Assembly (NCBI GenBank): GCA_010015655.1
Contig: ML976692.1
Location: 1-64,000 of the forward strand
Reading direction: 5' to 3'
DNA: 64,000 bases
Origin: Bimuria novae-zelandiae CBS 107.79
Lineage: Eukaryota > Ascomycota > Dothideomycetes > Pleosporales > Didymosphaeriaceae
Positions 56,586 to 64,000 of this stretch are shown in pieces (position 1 is the stretch's first letter; each line of letters starts with the position of its first letter). Below the pieces are notes generated by a model. That model saw nothing but the letters and a program-made list of their open reading frames with translations, was not told the origin of the DNA and searched no databases. A program made the position numbers and the translations under genes.

Positions 56586-56840
56586 TCAACTCCACAAAAA
56601 CAGAATATCCCCATCCCTCATACCCTCATCACCCAACGTCCTCCCTTCCTTGGCAAACCACCCGTGCACGTCGCCCACCCGCTTCACGCTGTATCCCTTC
56701 CCGAGATGGCAGGCGATGAGCTACTTAACGTACCAGATAGGCGTGTCGGGCATGGTTTTGTACGCATGGACTTCGGGATCGGGGTGGTCGGGGAAGTTGA
56801 TTTCGAGTGTGTGTTTGATACGGGTAGTGGAGAAAGACAT
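56586..56840 (-). pseudogene. Small ubiquitin-fold-like frame with one internal TAG
   Basis: From ATG 56840 (context GCCAATGTC) an 84-codon frame reaches a TGA at 56588-56586, broken only by TAG at codon 40 (56723-56721). The first half reads as a beta-strand then helix (KHTLEINF, TPIWYVK). The second half has YSVKRVGDVHGWFAKEGRTL and MRDGDILFLW, with the spacing of a ubiquitin-like beta-grasp (G-x-TL-x-D near the end, then GD-x-L-x-L). No intron can remove the stop: the GT-AG pair around it spans only 37 nt. A C-to-T change of CAG would explain it. TATATAAATC lies about 100 bp upstream. A longer plus-strand frame overlaps but lacks any motif. I infer a recently broken or read-through gene; family unknown. 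Confidence 0.45.
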
Positions 56841-57736
56841 TGGCAGTGGGTGGACGTTAGGCTTGGCTGTGGAAGGGGTTGTGATGTGGTGCGTGGATGG
56901 AGGATACTGAGGGTGAGTGAGGTTGGTGAGGTTGATTTATATAAGCTGGAAGTGATGGGTTTGCGAAGCCGCGCAAATAGTGGTCGCGTGAGTGAGCGGT
57001 TTGGATGGTTCTAGGTGGTTTGAGATAGAGGAGCTGGTTTCTCACGTGGTGTGGGATTGAGCACGTGGGGCGCTCCTTTAGCAGAGGTGAAGTAGAAGTG
57101 AATATTGAGTGAATTGTGGGAATGTATATTCGGGTCAGAGTGGCCGAAAACAGCCCTCAAGAAGCGTCGGTTATAACTTTGGCTTTGCTCACTTCTGTAC
57201 TCGAAGAGTTATGGTGGCGGGGTGAGATTCGTCTCCAAGCAGTCATCGCACGTGCGCGTAGGTACCTGCAGTGGAAGTGCTTACTTCAACGAGGTTGTGG
57301 TGTTGAGGTGTAGCGTGGGTAGATCCCATAGGACTGGAGAGGTTGAGATGGAGGAAACAGACTTGCTGTGGCGTCTGCTTGCTGCTTCCATGATCGGTGA
57401 GGACATTGTCAGTATCTCATCTGAAGCGGGCTGTGATGGTCTGTGCTTCTCCTGGTAGCAATTTATTGCTTATAGGGTTGAGTAAACGTTCTCTGGTAGT
57501 GTCTGTGGGGTGCGTCTACTAGGATTGACTTATTTTGGTGCGTGGTACGGTCCGCCTGGAAGATTGGTACTGGTAGATGGAGATTCGGTAACGTCCCACA
57601 AACTTGTGCTTCACCTGGTGCGCTTTGGGGCAGTGGGGATAAATAGTGAGTTAGAAACACAGTAGCGCAAGTCTCTGAAAGATGGTGATGGAGGCATCAA
57701 CAGATCATGTTCTTATTTTGTTGTCTTAGACATAAC
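56841..57736. other. Intergenic region
   Basis: Plus-strand frames at 57116-57313 and 57222-57458 lack domains. Low-complexity G/T-rich DNA predominates. No gene is supported. Confidence 0.55.
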
Positions 57737-59292
57737 TTACAGCTTACTTGACGGTTTAGTCGGTTCCGACTTGTACACGTGAAAAACATGCGCGTTCATA
57801 AACGACAGTAGTCCAGTCTTGCCCCACTCGGCGCCGATGCCAGACTCCTTATGCCCGCCGAAGGGAGCCAATGGTGTCGGCTTCTCGAACGAATTGACCC
57901 AGACAGACCCCGCTTCGATGCGTCGGGCAACCTTCATCGCTCTCTCAACGTCCTTGCCCCACACGCAGGCACCGAGGCCCATGTGCGTGTCGTTGGCGCG
58001 CGCGATCACCTCGTCGAGGTTGGACCACGGCAGCGTGGGTACGATAGGTCCGAACGGCTCCTCGGCGACGATGCGGGAGTCATCGGGCGGGTTGTCGATG
58101 ATGGTCGGCTTGATGAAGAAGCCCTTACTGAAAGAGATGTCGGGCTCCCCAACAGCAAACTTGTACCCTTTGGTCTTGCTGTCATTAAAGATTCCCTTAA
58201 CCTTCTCGTACTGCATAGAGTTCTGGACGGGGCCGAGGAGGTTGTCGCCGTCATCCGGGTTTCCGACCTTGATGGTCTTTGTGAAGTTGACCATCTCGGC
58301 GAGGAATTCTTTGTAGATGGACTCGTGGATGTAGACGCGCTTTGTGGCGACGCAGACTTGGCCGGAGTTTTGGAAGGCGCCTATTACAACTTGGGGGGCG
58401 ACCTTCTTGATGTCGACATCGGGCAGGATGATAGTTGCGTCGTTGCCGCCGAGTTCAAGGGTCACGCGCTTTAGCGTCTTCGAAGCGGTCTCCATGACCT
58501 TCTTGCCGGTGGCGATGGAGCCGGTGAAAGAGATCTTGGCGATTCCAGGGTGCTCGCACATTTGGGCGCCGAGCTCATTGTTGCCGCCGACCGCTTGGAC
58601 AAGTCCGGGAGGGAAGAACCCTTGCATGAGCTCGACAAATTTGAGGCCGGTGTAGGGAGTGAAAGGTGAGGGCTTAATGATAATTGCGTTTCCGGTCAAA
58701 AGAGCTGGGCAGATTTTGCCCACAGAGAGAGTCAGTGGGAAGTTCCACGGGACGATACCAGCGCAAACACCAAGCGGAGTGTACTCTGTGTAGATCGTCT
58801 TCTCGTCATCTTCATATTTGTCTGTGGGGATTTCGAGCGAGCCTGATCGGAAGTAAGCATACACGCCGTTTCAGCGACCTAGCATTAACTAACAGTGGTA
58901 GTACAGGAATCTAGTGATGCCAGCAACTTCATCAGCCGCGTCCTTCCTCTGCAAAAGTCAGTCAGTGTTACACATTTCACTACCTAACGTACCGGCTTGC
59001 CCGTCTCTTTGCACAACAGAGTGGTGAGGTCGTCATTATATTGGCTCAGGAAGTTGCAGAAATTGATAAGAGTCTCCTTCCGCTTCTCGATTGGGGTGTC
59101 TCGCCATGCAGGAAACGCTTTCTTGGCAGCCTTCACAGCATCATCCAAGTCCTTTTCGCTACCAATGGGTACCGCCCAGAGATTCTGGCCAGTAGTTGGG
59201 TCGACGCCATGATGGATGTTGTCACTGCCGCGCTGCTTGCCATCGATGATGTTGTGGAACTTGTCCCACTGGATTGTCGAGGAGGGAGACAT
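57737..59292 (-). CDS. NAD(P)-dependent aldehyde dehydrogenase
   Basis: Three exons (59292-58993, 58948-58894, 58842-57737) give 486 residues. The second intron uses the less common donor GTTAGT. Family motifs appear in order: PWNFPL and the NAD-site IIKPSPFTP, FTGSIATGKKV, the general base Glu248 in LELGGND, and the nucleophile Cys282 in FQNSGQVC. EEPFGPIVP and the C-terminal PFGGHKESGIGAEWGKTGL follow. Aldehyde dehydrogenases turn aldehydes into acids. The sequence resembles the broad ALDH group that includes benzaldehyde, salicylaldehyde and betaine-aldehyde enzymes; I cannot fix the substrate. There is no targeting signal, so it is probably cytosolic. Confidence 0.92.
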
Positions 59293-60790
59293 TTTTGCAG
59301 ATGGAGGTCAAATACTCTCTTGCAGTAAGACGTGAAGGATTGAGAATAGAGGTAGGCTATAGGAGCTGTTATAATAAAACTCATAAGTAGTAGCAGATCT
59401 TGCACTAGTAGGGGTCCATTCCCACACATGCGGATCCCGCATGTCGCGCGTTTCCTCGGCAGTTGCACTACGGCAACGGAAGGCTCAGTCGGGCTGGTCT
59501 ACGCCAAGCTTGTTCCTTCCATGTGCAAGAGAAGCAGGGCGGGGTGTTCTCCGTCCGACTGCTGCAGAGCAGTTACTCGTAGCTCCAGTCCAGATACACT
59601 GTAATTTATAATCTGTGAAGTCCACTAATGCCTACAAGGACCTTTCGTCATACCTTGCGCGTTTCTTATTCGTCCGTGCGCGTCTCATAGCTCCCGCCTT
59701 TGCTACCCGTGGACGACCTCAACCCCAGAACCGCCTACGCGCACCCGCACTATCCCCCGGGGCCCTAGAGATAGATTTTGTGACCCCCTGCACGTGGACG
59801 CCGAGTCGGATAGTTGGATGTTGCCGAAGCGTAGACCTCGGGTCTCGTAAAGAGAGGCAACTACTTAACATTTGCCAAGGCGCGGAACGCAAACTTGCGT
59901 GGTATAGGACGATTTAAAGCCATCGACTTGCATGTTGGCCCACGATCTTAAGACAAGTCGAGGGCGACTAATCAGGTACATTGTGGGTTCATGGGCCGAG
60001 TACACACGTTCAAATCCATAACTAGGCGGATTGACTATCAATGCGAGTAAGCGACGCAAGCCGTAGCACTACACGTCTAACTCGGTCCGAGCATGTCTAG
60101 CAGGAGGGTATAGCTTGACGTGTGAAGAAAGCTACGCAAAAAGATGGAATCAGGATGTTTCCCATTCACTTGACCTCACGATACCTTTAAAAAGACCCTG
60201 AGCCGAGCTAGACCCACAACGGCAAGCGCGGCTCGTCACAAGGCCCTCCAGACATCCGTTCAGGCCCGACCTCGTCTGTACCAATTCGATGCTATCAGTT
60301 TTGCTCAATTTGCACCGGGAACTGTGGTACAACTTCCAAAGCTCGCCTTAAACCTGAAACTGACCTCTTTCATCGCTGTAACGACCTCAGCAGATCATGC
60401 AACGGATGCACGAGCCACCGCAAGAATCCTACATACAGTATCGAATGCACGCCTCTTTTTATACAGCCGGCTCTTCGCTGACCGGAAGCCCTCAAGTGCT
60501 GGAGCACAGGAACCTTGGAAAACTCACTATCACGTGGCCGATATCGAACCATTCATACATGGGTACCGGCTAGCTGTTTTGCATGTTCTCTACTTCGCTA
60601 AACACATGTAAATATTAACCAGGTATTGATTTCTAACAGTAGCCGACGCGAGTGCTATTCAAACATTGAATCCCGAGAGGAAAGCACCAGACAGAAAACT
60701 CGTACACCTTACGAAAAATACCACAACAGCGAGAATCTCAATTCCTGGAATTAACGCGAAATCTTGGCTGCAAACACCTGCCCTAAACGC
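59293..60790. other. Intergenic region before the AT-rich block
   Basis: No gene is supported; frames are short (up to 100 codons). GC content falls sharply after about 60780 as the AT-rich block begins. Confidence 0.55.
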
Positions 60791-63700
60791 TAATTAAATA
60801 GCTAGCACCTAAAAGTAAGAGCCTACTACGACTATAGCGCTATAGTAATATAATAGCTTTAATAAGTAATATAGCTATTTTTAATACACGAGCACGCTAC
60901 ACGTCTTAGTACTTACTTTTAAAACTTATTATTTTATATTAAACGCACTAATAGCTAGCCTATACTTATAAATTTTATAAAAACTATTATCTATAGTATA
61001 GTAACTTTTATTTTAAAGTATAGTACACCCCTAATCTTAGCGTAATAAGTAATACCTTAAGAATACTCTAAATAGGAGTAAAAGCTATAGCGAACAAGAA
61101 CGCATAGTTACTTAGTAATATTAAAAATAAACTAAAAAGTAGTACTAAAGCTATCTAATAGTCTACTATAGCTACGTAATAGAATATTAATATAAGCAAG
61201 AAAGTAAAGATAGCTATAAAAAAAGTATTAGAGACTAGTAAGGTAGTTCTAAAAATAACTAGGGAGATTAAGACTAAGGGGATATAAAATTAGGTAAATA
61301 GGCGGTTAACCTATGCTGCGATGGCACCTAGAGGCCAGACACCAGCAGGCATATATAATACACAGAGTCCTAAAGGCCCGTCCGCACAAGTACAACGTGA
61401 GGTTATTATAAATATTAGAAACTTATTTACTATATAGAGCCTACGGGCCATAAACTATTATAATCTAAAAGTCTATGTAGCGCGAGCTATTAAACAAAGC
61501 AGAAATAAGAATATTATACGTATTAAGATTATCTTATCTAACTAGCTAAAAAGTAAAGACTTTAGTATAAAGATAGCTAATAGTAAAGATGTAGAAGTAC
61601 TATAATAATTTATAAATAACTAGGTCTATCGTATTAGCGCATAGGCAACGGTACAAATCCTAATATATAGTATAATTATATATAGAATTTGTACTAGCAC
61701 GCTTAACGTAGATAAATAAAAAAATAAATCTAAATTTTGTAAAATAATAAACTGTTTAACTTACAGGCTAAGATTAAATATATTAAATAGCTAACTAGAG
61801 ATGCGTCTACTAAAGTAGTATTATTTATTACTATTAAGTTTACTAAGGCTAAGGACGCTAATAAAATTATAGATAAGGGCTTAGTCTAGTAGAGCAAGGT
61901 CTTCTAGTGCGAATAATACAAGAGATAGTGCTAACTATAGTAGTGCTATAAGTGCTAAAAATATGGCTATATAGTGTAACAGTTTAGTATAGAAGCTCGG
62001 GGCACCCGCGTACGTACGGTCCGTGCACGTGATCCATACAGTATATAGCTCTATAGAGTAGCTTCTTAATTAAAACAACAATTATCTTAAGACTCTTGTT
62101 TTAACGTTCTAGTTATAAGTCTAGTTTATACCTACTAAAGCTACTATTTATTTATAATTATTTATAATAATTCTATAATACCTATCGCATATAACTTATA
62201 TAATAGCTATATATCTCTATAATAATAATAGAATCTAATCCCACTATAACACGTGTTAGAGTAATCCTTAATAAGTCTAAAGGTAAGTAGGCATAGGTTT
62301 TTCTTCGAAAGAATATTACGTAGTAGCATAATCTATAGTAATATTATAACCTTAACGTCGCTATAGCTAACCTGCCTTTATTAATAGAGTCTATCGAGCC
62401 TATAACACACTAATATAAAGTTATTAAAGTACTTAGTATAATATATACTAATATTAACTTTAATAATCCTAAATTTCGACGCTATTAATCTACGTATAAC
62501 TAATATAAAAAGTAATATATCTGCTACATTAATTAGAAGCAGGCACTTTAAAATCTAAATATAAATATTAGTAAGATAATTACTAAGTACTATATTTCCT
62601 TATTATATAATAAGGATACGCTGCACGCGTGGCTTATCTCTCTTAAAAAGTACTTTACGCTATTAATAGTAGTTTACTAACGTAACCTAATTAATAACTA
62701 TAAGCGCTTATATGTCCTGCTAAAGTTACGTAATTTTAAAAACTAGCTATAATTATTAATTAGAGTTACTAATTAGTATACTAAATTTAATTTACTTAAT
62801 ATTAAAAGTACACGCGTATAAGAAGATATTTTAATAATTATTAAAAATATTAACTTTAAATACGCTACTTCTAAGCTAATTAAGCTATTTAGGTATAAAA
62901 ATAATAATATGTAAACAGCTATACTAAAGGACTACGTCGCTACCTATATAACGTATATTTAATAAGTCTAATCTAGTTTCTAGAAGCTTAATAGTATAGT
63001 GAGAAAACTTTAAGTGGCAAAGACGTAGAGTAATATTAAGGATAATAATAAGGCTATTATAAAAGGTTAAGCGCTAAGGAACGTATATTTCTATAATAAT
63101 AAATACTAGTATAGTTTATGCTACTACCTTAATAAGGACTTTTACTTATAATTAAGTAATTTTAAAGAAGATCCTACTATACGCTAGCGTATTAATTAAC
63201 CTTTATAAAATGAACATAGCCTACTTACGCGAATATAAAAGGTGGTTAATAAAATAAATAGGTAATTTTTAAAGACAATACTAGCTAGTATAACTATTTA
63301 ACCTAATAATAGATATCTACTAAGTAATAAAAGCTTAGCTGTTATAATAGGCTTATACAGCATAGTAAGTAAAGTCTTAGCCGCTATAGCTAATAACTAT
63401 ACTATATACCTATTAAATAAGTTAACTATTATTATTATTAATAACTATACTATAGCACTCTAACACTAATAGATTCTTGATCTATATTCTAACACTTATA
63501 TTATTAATATAACTAATTTAATAGGCTAGGAGCAAGAGCGCGTTAATAGTACTAGTATAATTATTAAAATAGGTAAGTACTACTATAAAATTAAGTCCTA
63601 AGGCAAGATAACTCTTATAATTAATATACTAATATGTATAATACGAATATTAATTACTTATATTACTTTAGTACCTAGCTTTAGTACCTAGCTTTATTAT

Positions 63701-64000
63701 AAGTGTTATTAGACTTAGACGCTATCGCGATAATAGTATCTACTTTAACTTAGGTTAAGATACGCTATATAATAAATATGTATCGGCGCTGGTCACCCAA
63801 AGGATCTGTTTAGGCGTTTCTACTCAGAGGCATATGGGAGTGAGTGGACAAGAATGTAGCCAAGAATGTATTAAGTGCCAATAGGCCTGGTACGAAAGGG
63901 TACTGAAAAGGTACTAAACTATATATAATAAATAAGGAAACTATATATCTAAGTACTTAGTAAATATTATTTTCGAGAGCTAAATGCTAAAGAGCGGAAA
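60790..64000 (+). mobile_element. RIP-degraded non-LTR retrotransposon (Tad1-like LINE), incomplete at window edge
   Basis: The block is AT-rich with dense in-frame stops. On the plus strand a frame opens at 61321 (ATGGCACCTAGAGGCCAG, encoding MAPRGQ), and around 61880-61980 a gag-type zinc knuckle is readable: TGC TAT AAG TGC (61944-61955), then KYGYI. This is the C-x2-C-x4-H pattern with His changed to Tyr. The stops in the preceding 60 bases stand exactly where the family has Gln or Trp (TAG/TAA for CAG/CAA/TGG). That is the classic RIP signature, C to T at CpA. Endonuclease and reverse transcriptase regions should follow but are too eroded for me to read. A GC-richer patch at about 63780-63890 may be a different insertion or a boundary. 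Confidence 0.6.

Noticed and set aside
56529..57014. 161-codon plus-strand frame
   Set aside because: Longer than the opposing minus-strand frame but without any motif; the minus strand carries the ubiquitin-fold-like pattern. I cannot fully exclude it.
60003..60020. GTTCAAATCC, a tRNA T-loop-like sequence
   Set aside because: No acceptor stem, anticodon arm or D-loop pairing could be found around it.

Overview
The window is genomic DNA of a filamentous ascomycete, most likely a dothideomycete. The evidence is many short spliceosomal introns (about 49-131 nt, GTAAGT/GTGAGT donors, CTAAC/CTGAC branch sites, CAG/TAG acceptors), fungal-only families (DUF6536, CDC20 with fungal architecture, UstYa/DUF3328, DUF6594, zinc-cluster factors), and two very AT-rich blocks whose decay looks like repeat-induced point mutation (RIP). 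No CRISPR array, operon, rRNA gene or convincing tRNA was seen. All assignments were made by reading the sequence; no database search was run.

Layout. 1-3375 holds no gene I can support. 3376-8603 is a divergent pair: an eight-exon CorA-like membrane protein (-) and a degenerate STAND-NTPase-like protein (+). 9647-14319 holds a Kelch/BTB protein (-) divergent from the APC/C activator CDC20 (+). 14940-23410 holds a C2HC plus Zn2Cys6 transcription factor (-), a short-chain dehydrogenase (+), a GMC oxidoreductase carrying two single-base frameshifts (+) and a DUF6536 membrane protein (-). 24831-26296 is a mitochondrial acyl-CoA dehydrogenase, and 27339-32531 a 1,693-residue coiled-coil protein. 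34426-38369 is a decaying stretch: a secreted KKP-repeat protein and an F-box protein, both interrupted by nonsense codons. 38771-42250 is AT-rich and starts with a TA-flanked element bearing 12-bp terminal inverted repeats. 42262-45431 holds a broken UstYa-like gene, an intact conserved fungal protein, and a DUF6594 remnant. 46524-59292 returns to ordinary genes: a polytopic membrane protein, D-lactate dehydrogenase, a broken F-box-like gene, a J-domain/coiled-coil/zinc protein, the APC/C E2 UBE2C, a tiny ubiquitin-fold-like frame with one internal stop, and an aldehyde dehydrogenase. From about 60790 to the end the DNA is again AT-rich and contains a recognisable RIP-degraded LINE gag.

How the genes relate. 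CDC20 and UBE2C are both dedicated to anaphase-promoting-complex ubiquitination, though they lie 41 kb apart and probably by chance. The transcription factor, SDR and GMC genes could be a small oxidative-metabolism neighbourhood. The STAND-like/CorA-like pair is the best candidate for an undescribed system, because fungal STAND proteins are often encoded next to the membrane-acting partner they control; that link is inference. Between 34 and 57 kb there is a striking density of broken genes next to RIP-affected DNA.
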